NCBI GenBank assembly: GCA_035286465.1
Contig: DATEDF010000124.1
Coordinates: 1-64,000, forward strand
DNA length: 64,000 bases
From: Fen-1231 sp035286465
GTDB lineage: Bacteria; Gemmatimonadota; Gemmatimonadetes; Gemmatimonadales; Gemmatimonadaceae
Direction of reading: 5' to 3'
Shown: piece by piece, positions 16,879-25,009 of the stretch
Position numbering within the stretch: the stretch's first letter is position 1
How the letters are laid out: the number at the start of each line of letters is the position of its first letter
Notes under the pieces: model-generated
The model's database searches: none
Told to the model about the DNA's origin: nothing
Seen by the model: only the letters and a program-made list of their open reading frames with translations
Program-made: the position numbers and the translations under genes

Positions 16879-17504
16879 ACACGCTCCCCCGCGCGGCCGG
16901 CGCCGCGCTCGCCATCGTCCTCACGCTCGCGCTCGGGTGGGCGTCCGACGCCCCGATGCCCGCGTTCCGACCCACGGACGCGGTGGTGCGCGTGAGCTGG
17001 GGCGCCCGCCCCGAGCGCATCGAGACGTGCCGCACGCAGAGCGACGAGGAGCTGGCGAAGCTGATGCCGCAGATGCGGCAGCGCGTCGTGTGCGAGGGGA
17101 CCACCGCGCGCTACCGGCTCGAGGTGCGCCACGACGGCCGTCTGCTCGCGTCGCAGGAGGTGCGCGGCGGCGGGCTGCGCCACGATCGCGAGCTCTATGT
17201 CTTCCGCGAGTTGCGGGTGCCGCCGGGCCCGTCCTCGCTCGACGTGCGCTTCGTGCGGCTCGACTCCGTCCCGGCGGAACGGGAGGACGCGCGCGAGCGC
17301 GGGCCAGGCGCGGACAGCGCGAGCGGCGGCATCTCCCCGGAGCGCGTGCGCCGCGAAACCGAAGAGCGCCGGCGGCGCCGCGAGGAGGCCGTGCCGGCAT
17401 CGCTCGCGCTCCGCTCCGACGTCACGCTCCGGCCCCGTGAGGTGTTGCTGGTGACCTACGACGCCGAGGCGCGCCGGCTCGTCGCTGTGCGGCGCACGCC
17501 GTGA
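16875..17504 (+). CDS. Hypothetical anchored or exported protein in respiratory operon
   Basis: 209 residues from GTG 16875, overlapping the cytochrome b fusion stop by GTGA and the ctaA start by GTGA, so it is co-translated with both. A hydrophobic segment at residues 5-24 (AAGAALAIVLTLALGWAS region) is a signal peptide or anchor. The mature part is beta-rich and ends with a highly charged Arg/Glu stretch (about residues 140-180), probably a helix or coiled coil. Two cysteines (near residues 55 and 75) could form a disulfide or bind a metal. I recognise no family. Position suggests an accessory or assembly factor for the membrane complex. Confidence 0.75.
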   Translation: MNTLPRAAGAALAIVLTLALGWASDAPMPAFRPTDAVVRVSWGARPERIETCRTQSDEELAKLMPQMRQRVVCEGTTARYRLEVRHDGRLLASQEVRGGGLRHDRELYVFRELRVPPGPSSLDVRFVRLDSVPAEREDARERGPGADSASGGISPERVRRETEERRRRREEAVPASLALRSDVTLRPREVLLVTYDAEARRLVAVRRTP

Positions 17505-18616
17505 AACGTACGCTCGGCCGCGTCCTCGCCGTCTGGGCCGCGATGGTCGCGCTCCTCGTTCTCATCGGCGGCGCCACGCGCCTCACCGAGAGCGGCCTCT
17601 CGATCACCGAGTGGAAGCCGGTGAGCGGCGTCGTCCCGCCGCTCGGCGACGCGGCGTGGGCCGAGGAGTTCGCGAAGTACCGGCAGATCCCCCAGTACCA
17701 GCAGCTCAACGCGGCGATGACGCTCGGCCAGTTCAAGGCGATCTACCTCTGGGAGTACGCGCACCGGTTCTGGGCGCGAGTCGTCGGCGTCGCGCTCGTG
17801 CTCCCGCTGCTCTGGCTCGCCGCGCGGCGACGGCTCCCGCGCGACACGTGGCCGCGGCTCGTCGGCCTGCTCGTGCTTCTCGGCCTCCAAGGAGCCATGG
17901 GCTGGTGGATGGTCGTGAGCGGGCTCTCCGAACGCACGAGCGTGAGCCAGTACCGGCTCGCGGCGCATCTCGCGATGGCGCTCGTGATCTTCCTGTTCAC
18001 GCTCTGGACGGCGGCGGGGCTTCTCGAGGAGCGGCCGGCGCCGCGCGAGCCGGGAGACGCGAGGGCTCGCGATGCCGCCGGTGCGGGGCACGGCACGCGG
18101 GGTTGGCGCGCTACGGGGGTTCGGCGCGCGCTCGTCGCGCTCCTGGCGCTCGTGTTCTTCACCGCCGTGACCGGCGCGTTCGTCGCGGGCCTCGACGCGG
18201 GAAAGATCTACAACACCTTCCCGCTGATGGGCGCCGGGCTCGTGCCCGCCGAGTACGGCCAGCTCCAGCCCGCGTGGAAGAACTTCTTCGAGAATCCGTC
18301 GGCGGTGCAGTTCAACCACCGGTGCGTCGCGATCGTGACACTGGTCGTGGCCGTGCTGCTCTGGGCCAGGCTCCGGCGCGCGGGTGACGAACGTCTTGCG
18401 CGACGGATGGGGTACGTCCTCGCCGCGGCGCTGCTTCAGATGGCGCTCGGCGTCGCGACGCTCCTCCTGAGCGTCCCCGTCTGGCTCGGCGTCGCGCACC
18501 AGGGCGGGATGCTCGTCCTGCTCACGGCTGCGCTGCTCGCGCTGCACGCGAGCCCGCGCGGGGAGGCGGTCAGACCCTCGCTGACGCCTGGAGATGCCGT
18601 CGCGCCGTCGGCGTGA
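17501..18616 (+). CDS. ctaA: Heme A synthase (CtaA/COX15 family)
   Basis: 371 residues from GTG 17501 (GTGA overlap). It has eight predicted helices in two four-helix halves. The conserved heme-ligand histidines are visible: EYAHRFW and LAAHLAM in the first half, FNHRCV and VAHQGG in the second. GGATRLTESGLSI near the N-terminus is a family signature. CtaA oxidises the C8 methyl of heme O to make heme A (or a derivative) for heme-copper enzymes. A dedicated copy beside this cluster implies that the neighbouring subunit I carries an A-type heme. No heme O synthase (CtaB) is in the window. Confidence 0.94.
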   Translation: MKRTLGRVLAVWAAMVALLVLIGGATRLTESGLSITEWKPVSGVVPPLGDAAWAEEFAKYRQIPQYQQLNAAMTLGQFKAIYLWEYAHRFWARVVGVALVLPLLWLAARRRLPRDTWPRLVGLLVLLGLQGAMGWWMVVSGLSERTSVSQYRLAAHLAMALVIFLFTLWTAAGLLEERPAPREPGDARARDAAGAGHGTRGWRATGVRRALVALLALVFFTAVTGAFVAGLDAGKIYNTFPLMGAGLVPAEYGQLQPAWKNFFENPSAVQFNHRCVAIVTLVVAVLLWARLRRAGDERLARRMGYVLAAALLQMALGVATLLLSVPVWLGVAHQGGMLVLLTAALLALHASPRGEAVRPSLTPGDAVAPSA

Positions 18617-18645
18617 CGGGTGAACTCACCTCCCGGTGCTCAACG

Positions 18646-18858
18646 CTATGACTGCGGGAGAAACCAGTGGATGTAGCCGCAGCGAGCGCAGACGTAACAT
18701 TCCGCGTTCGCGCCGGTCCACTCGAGATCGAAGAACGAGGCCACGGCCGAGTGGAGCTGCGCCCGCCGCTGATGGAACTCCGTGTGCTTGCAGATCTCAC
18801 AGCGTAGCGCGAAGCCCGCGACGGTGGCGGGCTCGGGGTCTTTCTTGAAGAGGCCCAC
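18646..18858 (-). CDS. Small zinc-ribbon protein (70 aa)
   Basis: 70 residues from GTG 18858, with AGGAG six bases upstream. Two Cys pairs (CEIC near residue 20 and CARC near residue 57) can bind one zinc, as in rubredoxin-like or nucleic-acid-binding zinc ribbons. The C-terminus is aromatic (GYIHWFLPQS). It resembles short DUF2082-like zinc-ribbon proteins. Partner and role are unknown. The gene ends convergently with ctaA, 29 bases away. Confidence 0.8.
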   Translation of the reverse strand: MGLFKKDPEPATVAGFALRCEICKHTEFHQRRAQLHSAVASFFDLEWTGANAECYVCARCGYIHWFLPQS

Positions 18859-18896
18859 GTTTCGCTCCTGGCAGCGGGGGTGCGCCGCGTCACGAA

Positions 18897-19085
18897 TCAG
18901 GTATCCTGCAGGACGATGACCTGGTGGATCACCGTGTACGGAATGAACGTGGGCCCGTTCGGCAGATCAATCAGGATGCCCGCGGTGTCCACCTCGATCA
19001 GCTTGCCCTGAATGGGCGGCTCCCCAGCGGTCGAGTAGATGACATGGACCTGCTTGCCGCGCCATCTGGAAAGTGCGTCTGCCAT
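18897..19085 (-). CDS. Sm-like (Hfq-fold) small protein, 62 aa
   Basis: 62 residues from ATG 19085. After a short helix, the sequence GKQVHVIYSTAGEPPIQGKL runs through strands 1-2 and EVDTAGILIDLPNG through strands 3-4, then FIPYTVIHQVIVL. This order (short helix, strongly bent five-strand sheet, a GxL motif, conserved Asp, final IxxVxV) is that of Sm/LSm and Hfq proteins. If right, it would form a ring that binds RNA or acts as an adaptor. It is shorter than typical Hfq and lacks the YKHAI signature, so an Hfq role is uncertain. It lies 38 bases before the zinc-ribbon gene. Confidence 0.6.
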   Translation of the reverse strand: MADALSRWRGKQVHVIYSTAGEPPIQGKLIEVDTAGILIDLPNGPTFIPYTVIHQVIVLQDT

Positions 19086-19120
19086 TTGGGCCGCCGGGAC
19101 TGGGTCGCCGTCTCACAACA

Positions 19121-19126
19121 ATTCTA
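19121..19126 (-). promoter_or_regulatory. Candidate -10 element (TAGAAT) for the Sm-like gene
   Basis: TAGAAT on the minus strand lies 36 bases upstream of the ATG at 19085. It is one mismatch from TATAAT in a GC-rich region. I see no convincing -35 at 16-18 bases spacing, so confidence is low. The surrounding gap 19086-19276 holds nothing else I can name. Confidence 0.35.
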
Positions 19127-19276
19127 CAGCGGGAGCACGCGCTGTGGCCGAGCGATCACTGCATGCCGCTGCCCACGTATCCCCACGTTCGCGACGCACC
19201 CTCGGCTTCGCAAGGCGCGACGCCACGCGCGATTGCGGAGTGGGGTCAACGACCCGGACTCGCGCGGCCGAACCCG

Positions 19277-20065
19277 CTACAGCAGCGTCCGCACCGACCC
19301 CCCGTCCACCAGGATCGCCTGCCCCGTGACGAACCCCGCGCGCTCCGACGCGAGGAACGCGATCACCGCCGCGATCTCGGCCGGGTTGCCCAGGCGCCGC
19401 ATCGGCGTCTCCGCGCGATACCGGTCGTAGACCGCTTCCACCGTCTCGCCCGTGCGCGTCGCCGTCGCCTCCGCGAGCGAGACGAGGCGCTCGGTGTCGG
19501 TGAAGCCCGGCAGCACGGTGTTCACCGTCACGCCGTCGGTGGCGACTTCGTCGGCCAGCGTGCGGTAGTAGCCGGTGACCGCGGCGCGCAGGCTGTTCGA
19601 GAGGACGAGGCCCGCCACCGGCTGCTTCACCGCGCGCGACGTGATGCCGATGACGCGCCCCCACTTCCGCTCGCGCATCCCCGGCACGAGCGCGCGCGTC
19701 AGCTCCACGGCGCTCCGGAGCAGCAGCTCCGCGGCGGCCTGCCACGCGGCCCAGTCGTGCCCCATCGGCGAGCCGACGGGCGGCCCGCCCGTGTTCGTGA
19801 CGAGCACGTCCACGCGGCCGTACTGCTCAGTCGTACGCGCGACGACGGTCTCGATGCCCGCGGTCGTGCTCAGGTCGGCGACGATGGGGAGCACCTTCGC
19901 GCCGTACGGCGCCAGCCGCTTCGCCGCGGCTTCGATCGCGGCCTGCTCGCGCGAGCAGATCGCGAGCGTCGCGCCCTCGCGCGCGAACTCCTCCGCCGCC
20001 GCGTAGCCGATCCCCTGGCTCGCGCCGCAGACGAGCGCGACCTTGTTCGCGAGGCCCAGGTCCAC
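19277..20065 (-). CDS. SDR-family protein with altered catalytic residues
   Basis: 262 residues from GTG 20065, one base after the cupin stop. It has the Rossmann nucleotide-binding loop GASQGIG, the NTGG structural motif (usually NNAG) and the C-terminal AFLASERAGFVTGQ block of FabG-like reductases. The catalytic Tyr-x-x-x-Lys is replaced: the aligned segment reads SNSLRAAV, giving Ser-x-x-x-Arg. A recognised subgroup of FabG-like SDRs (BKR-like) has such changes, and its chemistry is unclear. It may not be a classical ketoacyl reductase. Operon partner of the cupin gene. Confidence 0.9.
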   Translation of the reverse strand: MDLGLANKVALVCGASQGIGYAAAEEFAREGATLAICSREQAAIEAAAKRLAPYGAKVLPIVADLSTTAGIETVVARTTEQYGRVDVLVTNTGGPPVGSPMGHDWAAWQAAAELLLRSAVELTRALVPGMRERKWGRVIGITSRAVKQPVAGLVLSNSLRAAVTGYYRTLADEVATDGVTVNTVLPGFTDTERLVSLAEATATRTGETVEAVYDRYRAETPMRRLGNPAEIAAVIAFLASERAGFVTGQAILVDGGSVRTLL

Positions 20066-20066
20066 G

Positions 20067-20456
20067 CTACTTCTTTCCGCCGCGCAGGTACGCGTCCGAC
20101 CCGTCGAGCCAGTCCTGCCGGGGCGGCGTGAAGACGTCCACGTCGAGCGTGTCCGCGAGCGCGTGCGCCTGGTGCCGGAGGCCGCCGGGGATGAGCAACA
20201 GCTCGTCCTTCAGCACGTCCACGTACGGCGCGTCGGGCGCCTTGTCGGCGTGCGCACCGAGCCAGAAGCGGAGGCCGCCTTCGAGCACGTAGGTGATCTG
20301 CTCGTTGTGGTGCTCGTGCGCCGGGACCACGCACCCCTTCTTGAGGAAGACCTGCGTGATCATCGAGCGCTGGGCGGTGAGCACCTTGCGCGAGAGGAGC
20401 GGGTTGAGCTGCTCGAGGCGGACGTCGGACCAGCGATGGTGCTTGGCGTCTGGCAT
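20067..20456 (-). CDS. Cupin-domain protein
   Basis: 129 residues from ATG 20456. It is a single small beta-barrel cupin: motif 1 is HEHHNEQITYVLEG (metal ligands His/His/Glu), motif 2 is PGGLRHQAHA (His). Such proteins bind a divalent metal and are dioxygenases, isomerases or ligand sensors. No substrate can be read from the sequence. It is translated just ahead of the SDR gene (one base between them), so the two probably act on related small molecules. GATAGATT, a weak -10, lies 30 bases upstream in the gap after the plug-domain gene. Confidence 0.9.
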   Translation of the reverse strand: MPDAKHHRWSDVRLEQLNPLLSRKVLTAQRSMITQVFLKKGCVVPAHEHHNEQITYVLEGGLRFWLGAHADKAPDAPYVDVLKDELLLIPGGLRHQAHALADTLDVDVFTPPRQDWLDGSDAYLRGGKK

Positions 20457-20496
20457 CGGATGCTCGGGTTCGGGTGGGCTGCGATCGCCTAATCTA

Positions 20497-21591
20497 TCAG
20501 GGCCGCGCGAGCTTCGTCTTCGTCCACATCGCGATCGTCGTGCACGCGCGCCCGCTCACCTGGAACTCGGCGGGCACGTCGGCCGGACTCGAGTAGATCT
20601 CGACCGCCCCGACGTTCACGGCGTGGAACGCCTCGTCGAGGTCGCCCGGCTGCATCTGCTCGAAGCGCGCGTGGTCCACGAAGATGATGACGCAACCCGC
20701 CTCGGACAGGCCGGTGTTGCGCGTGGCCTGCACGACCCGTCCGGAGCCGCTCGACCGGACCGTCAGCCCCGGCACGGTCTGGAGCAGGTCGGTGAAGAGC
20801 AGCGGGTTGCGCTGTTCCACTTCCTCCGGGGAGATGAACCGGCCGCGGCCGAAGCGCTTCCGGTCCTCGAAGCCGATCTGCTTGAGGGCGTCATCGAGCT
20901 TCCCCACCACGCGCACCGCCTCGAGGAGGCGCGCGTCGGACATCGTCACCGTGACCTCGCGTGGCCGGAGCGTCGTGAGGTTCACCGCGACCGTCGCCGG
21001 CGCGTAGCCGATCTTCCTGGCCACGGTCGTGTGCGTGCCGGACGGGAGCCCCGAGAGCGAGAACGCGCCGTCGGCTCCGGTGACCGCGTTCGCGCTCGTC
21101 CCCTCCACCGCCACCTGCGCGCCCGCGACCGGCGCGCCGCTCCGCGCCAGCACGCGTCCCTGCAGGACGGCGCGCGTGGCGCCCGAGACGTTGAGCGTGA
21201 GCACCGCCCCACCGAGCAGCCGGTCCGTGAACGCGATGGGCACCTCGGGCGTGGTGAGCGCGCCGCGCGCGGCCTGCACCGTGCCGGCGTAGCGCTCGGG
21301 GAGCCCGCAGATCGCGAAGGTGCCGTCGTCCGCCGAGCGTGCGCGGCGGACGCGCTCGGCCGGCGGCTGCGCGAGCGAATCGGTGTAGACGAGCGAGACG
21401 TTCGCGCCGGCCAGCGGCGCGTCGGTATCGGCGTCGAGCACGCGCCCGAAGAGGATCGCCGGCGCCCTGACGACGCCCCCCGGCGGGCAATAGCGCGCTT
21501 TCGCCTGGTCGTACGTCAGCACGCCGCCCTGCGCGTTCGCCACACACGCGGCGAACGCGCACAAGACGGGGAGGAGCGACGCGCGGCTCAG
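20497..21591 (-). CDS. Exported carboxypeptidase-regulatory-like / TonB-plug-like protein
   Basis: 364 residues if it begins at CTG 21591, which overlaps the BNR gene stop as CTGA. That start gives a proper signal peptide (Ser-Arg-Ala start, hydrophobic core, VANA/Q); the next candidate, TTG 21564, would cut off the charged n-region. Two carboxypeptidase-regulatory Ig-like domains follow (ILFGRVLDADTDAPLAGANV; VLQGRVLARSGAPVAGAQV). A plug-like region comes last (LLFTDLLQTVPGLTV, AGCVIIFVDHARF). The protein lacks an outer-membrane barrel, so it is a truncated member of the TonB-receptor-like exported proteins common in this phylum. Confidence 0.8.
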   Translation of the reverse strand: MSRASLLPVLCAFAACVANAQGGVLTYDQAKARYCPPGGVVRAPAILFGRVLDADTDAPLAGANVSLVYTDSLAQPPAERVRRARSADDGTFAICGLPERYAGTVQAARGALTTPEVPIAFTDRLLGGAVLTLNVSGATRAVLQGRVLARSGAPVAGAQVAVEGTSANAVTGADGAFSLSGLPSGTHTTVARKIGYAPATVAVNLTTLRPREVTVTMSDARLLEAVRVVGKLDDALKQIGFEDRKRFGRGRFISPEEVEQRNPLLFTDLLQTVPGLTVRSSGSGRVVQATRNTGLSEAGCVIIFVDHARFEQMQPGDLDEAFHAVNVGAVEIYSSPADVPAEFQVSGRACTTIAMWTKTKLARP

Positions 21592-24500
21592 CGCTGCCGG
21601 CGCCCCCGGCGCTCGTCCGGCGTTCCGAACGGCGAGCCGGCGCCGCCGCTGCCGCCCGCGCGCTCGACGCGGAGCAGCTGACGGTATGTCTGGCCGGCCA
21701 CCGTCATCGTGACGACGTAGTCGCCGCTGTTCGCGGTGAAACCGCCCGCGGCGCCACCGCCGCGCCCGCCGCCCCCGCCGCCCCCGCGACCGCCGCCGCC
21801 CAAGGGCGTCATCCCGACGATCTGGAAGATGCGGACGACATTTGCCGCCGGCGCCCCACCGCGGCCGCCGAACCCGCCGCCGCCGCCGCCCGCGGCGCCT
21901 TCACCCGGCCGGGCGCAGAAGGGATCGCCCTGCACCAGCGGACGCTCGCACCCGGCCACTCCCCGGCCGCCGCCGCCGCCGCCCGCGCCCCCGCCCCCGC
22001 CCCCGCCCCCGCCCCCGCGGCCGCCGGCGAGCGCCGCCGCGGCTGCGGCCGCCGCGGCCGGGTTCGTGACTGCCGCGATCAGCTGCTTCGCCTGCGCGAT
22101 CGCGGCCGTGTCGTACCCCGCCTTCTGCAGCGAGTCGAGCACCTGCGGCGCGCGCGCCACGCGCAGGATGCTGTCGCGCTTCTCCGAGGCCGACAGCTCG
22201 GCCACCGCCGCCACCGCCCGGCGCTGCCCCTGGAAGTTCCAGACCACGCCGTGCAGCCCGGGCCCGCCGGGACCGTTCAGCGTCGCGATCGTGTCGCCCG
22301 TGGCGTCGCTGATCTGGATCCGCACCGGCCCCGCGGGCGTGCCGGCGCCGAGCCGATAGTTGATCGCCGCACCGTAGGGCGGACTCCGCACCTCGAAGAA
22401 CGCCTGCGCGTTCCCGTTGCCGCTCGCCGAGAGCGTCGGGGCCTCACCCCACTGGAACGCCGTCTTCGGCTTGAAGAGGTGCGCGCCCGCCGCCACCACC
22501 GTCGCCGTCATCTGTTCGAGCGGCGCGATGTCCACGATCCAGAAGCTGCGCCCGTGCGTCGCCGCGATCAGCTCGCGGTCGCGTGGATGGACCTGGAGGT
22601 CGTACACCGGCACCGAGGGCAGGCCGCTCGCGAACTTCGACCAGCTCCGTCCGCGATCAATCGAGACGTACGTGCTGAGCGACGTGCCCACGAAGAGCAG
22701 GTCCCGGTTGTGCGGGTCTTCGCGCACGACGTGCACGAAGTCACCCGGCCCGTCCCTCGGCAGGTTGTTCACGATCGAGCGGAAGCTCTTCCCGCCGTCG
22801 TTGGTCGCATAGACGTAGGGCGTGAAATCGTTCCAGCGGTGATTGTCGAACGTGACGTAGAACGCCAGCGTGTCGAAGTGCGAGGGCTCGATGCGCGAGA
22901 CGTACACGTCGCTCGAGGGCAGCCCCGGGAACCGCGCCGAGAGATTCTCCCAGGAGCCGCCGTCATTGTGCGTCTTCCAGACGTTGCCGTCGTCCGTGCC
23001 CGCGAAGACGAGGCCCGGTTTCACGTACGATTCCGCGAGGGCCACCACGGTGCCGTACGTCTCGGCGCCGGTCGCGTCAATCGTGATGCCGCCCGTCCAC
23101 CTGGTGGACGTGTCAATCTTGGCCTGCAGCTTCTTCGAGAGGTCGGGCGAGATCAGGAAGAACTCCTCTCCGCGCTTCAGAGACTTGAGCACCCGGTTGC
23201 CGCCGAAGTAGACGACCGCCGGATTGTGCGGTGAGAGGAAGAACGGCGAGTTCCAGTTGAAGCGGAGCGCGAGGTCAATTGAATCCTGCCGCTGCAAGGC
23301 GCGCAGCGCGCTGATCTTCGCGGTCATCTCCCGCGTCTCGGGCCTGAGCGGATCGCCGCGTATGATCGCGATCGAGTCCTCCCACACCCGGTATCGCGCC
23401 TGCCAGTTCGGCTTGACGAACGCCATCCGCTCGCCGGTCCGGAGGTTCACGCGCGAGGCGTTCCCGCCCTGCGACTCGCCGTAGACGATGTTCGGGTCGG
23501 TGGGGTCCTGTGCGGTGTAGAAGCCGTCGCCACCGGCGATGGTGAACCAGTACGCGTTGTTCACGGTGCCGCTTCTCCGCCGGCTCGGTCCGCACCACGA
23601 GCCGTTGTCCTGCGCGCCACCGCAGATGTTGTACGGCACGGCGAAGTCGTAGCTCACCTCGTAGAACTGCGCGAGCGGGAGGTGCATCGGCTGCAGGAAG
23701 TTGCCGCCCCGGTCGAACGTGAGCGCGTAGCCGCCGTCGTTCGCGAGCACCCAGCGCTCGGGATCGTTCGGGTCAATCCAGAGCCCGTGGTCGTCCACGT
23801 GCACGTTCTGCGCGGCGGAGCGCGCGTTCTTCCCACCCGAGTCCGACACGAGGAGCGGCGTGGAGGAGAAGTAGACGCGATCCGGGTTCCTCGGATCCAC
23901 GCGCACCTGCGAGTAATAGAAGGGGCGCGTGTTCGCGTCATTCGTCTTGGTCCAGGTCCGCCCTGCGTCGGTGGAGCGATAGAGGCCGTTGTCCGTCTGA
24001 TTGCCCGGCGACGGCGTGTAGCTCCCGTCCTTCGACGGCTTTGCCGCCTCGACCATGGCATACACGTAGTCCGGGTTGCTGAGCGCGATCGCGAGGCTCA
24101 TCCGGCCCTTCGTCCCTTCCGGGAAGCCACTTCCCTTGATCTCGGTCCAAGTGGCGCCGCCGTCCGTGGACTTCCAGAGCGCCGAGCCCGGTCCGCCGCT
24201 CTTGAGCGAATAGGGCGTGCGCAGGCGCTCCCAGGCCGCGGCATAGACCACCTCGGGATTCCGCGGGTCGAGCGCGACGTCCACGAAACCGGCCTTGTCG
24301 CTGATGAACTTCACGAGCTGCCAGCTCTGGCCGCCGTCGGTCGTCTTGTAGAGCCCGCGGTCGGGATTCGCCTTCCACGCGGCCCCGAGCGCCGCGACGT
24401 ACACGATGTTCGGGTTTCGCGGGTGCACCGCGATGCGCCCGATGTGCTGCGTCTTCTCGAGCCCCATCGGCTTCCACGTGATGCCGCCGTCGGTGGACTT

Positions 24501-24881
24501 GAAGATGCCGCCGCCCGGCTCGATGGAGTTGCGCGAGTTCGGCTCTCCGGTGCCCGCCCACACCTGCTGCGTGTCGGACGCCGCAATCGCGAGCATCCCC
24601 ATCGAGATCACCCGTTTGTCGTCGAAGACGGGCCGCCAGGTGAGACCGTTGTTGGTGGTCTTCCAGATGCCGCCCGCCGCCGCCGCGATGAAGAGCGTCT
24701 TCGACGGCCCCGGGATGCCGACGACGTCGGAGAGCCGGCCCATGAAGTTGGCGGGCCCGACGGTGCGCCAGCGGAGGCCGGCGATGGTGGCGGAGTCGAG
24801 GGTCTGCGCGGCGGCCGTAAGCGTGACGAGCGTGAGCGCGGCGGCGCCGGCGATGACGGAACGGAGGGACGAGCGAGCCAT
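21588..24881 (-). CDS. Large exported BNR-repeat (sortilin/VPS10-like) protein
   Basis: 1097 residues from ATG 24881, preceded by AGGTGA at good spacing; the signal peptide ends TAAA/Q. Many BNR/Asp-box units (patterns such as STDGGITWKP and KTTDGGQSWQL) build one or two ten-blade propellers to about residue 770. An Ig-like domain follows, then a very Gly-rich tail with runs of ten or more Gly and paired Cys. Such proteins resemble sortilin-type glycosyl-hydrolase-like propellers; the function in Gemmatimonadota is unknown. The stop is coupled to the plug-domain gene. An upstream ATG at 24923 follows TTTATAG and would encode no signal peptide at its end, so I reject it. Confidence 0.88.
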   Translation of the reverse strand: MARSSLRSVIAGAAALTLVTLTAAAQTLDSATIAGLRWRTVGPANFMGRLSDVVGIPGPSKTLFIAAAAGGIWKTTNNGLTWRPVFDDKRVISMGMLAIAASDTQQVWAGTGEPNSRNSIEPGGGIFKSTDGGITWKPMGLEKTQHIGRIAVHPRNPNIVYVAALGAAWKANPDRGLYKTTDGGQSWQLVKFISDKAGFVDVALDPRNPEVVYAAAWERLRTPYSLKSGGPGSALWKSTDGGATWTEIKGSGFPEGTKGRMSLAIALSNPDYVYAMVEAAKPSKDGSYTPSPGNQTDNGLYRSTDAGRTWTKTNDANTRPFYYSQVRVDPRNPDRVYFSSTPLLVSDSGGKNARSAAQNVHVDDHGLWIDPNDPERWVLANDGGYALTFDRGGNFLQPMHLPLAQFYEVSYDFAVPYNICGGAQDNGSWCGPSRRRSGTVNNAYWFTIAGGDGFYTAQDPTDPNIVYGESQGGNASRVNLRTGERMAFVKPNWQARYRVWEDSIAIIRGDPLRPETREMTAKISALRALQRQDSIDLALRFNWNSPFFLSPHNPAVVYFGGNRVLKSLKRGEEFFLISPDLSKKLQAKIDTSTRWTGGITIDATGAETYGTVVALAESYVKPGLVFAGTDDGNVWKTHNDGGSWENLSARFPGLPSSDVYVSRIEPSHFDTLAFYVTFDNHRWNDFTPYVYATNDGGKSFRSIVNNLPRDGPGDFVHVVREDPHNRDLLFVGTSLSTYVSIDRGRSWSKFASGLPSVPVYDLQVHPRDRELIAATHGRSFWIVDIAPLEQMTATVVAAGAHLFKPKTAFQWGEAPTLSASGNGNAQAFFEVRSPPYGAAINYRLGAGTPAGPVRIQISDATGDTIATLNGPGGPGLHGVVWNFQGQRRAVAAVAELSASEKRDSILRVARAPQVLDSLQKAGYDTAAIAQAKQLIAAVTNPAAAAAAAAALAGGRGGGGGGGGGGAGGGGGGRGVAGCERPLVQGDPFCARPGEGAAGGGGGGFGGRGGAPAANVVRIFQIVGMTPLGGGGRGGGGGGGRGGGAAGGFTANSGDYVVTMTVAGQTYRQLLRVERAGGSGGAGSPFGTPDERRGRRQR

Positions 24882-25009
24882 GGGATCACCTGCGAATGGG
24901 GGAGCGTTCGAGCCGAACGCCATCTATAAAATACGAGCGCGGCGCGGCGGCCGTTGGCGGCGCGTCCGGCCGGAGACCGGGGATCGCGCGAGGCGCTCGC
25001 CGAACCACT

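Noticed and set aside
21960..22030. Possible CRISPR or satellite in repetitive GC-rich DNA
   Set aside because: It is codon repetition for poly-Gly in the BNR protein, with no spacers.
21736..22359. Pro-rich plus-strand frame
   Set aside because: It is the antisense of the Gly-rich tail of the BNR protein.
10588..24923. Recurring ATAGATG motif as a lineage promoter element
   Set aside because: It occurs upstream of the vWA and BNR genes but also between two convergent genes (near 11690), so it is not specific for starts.
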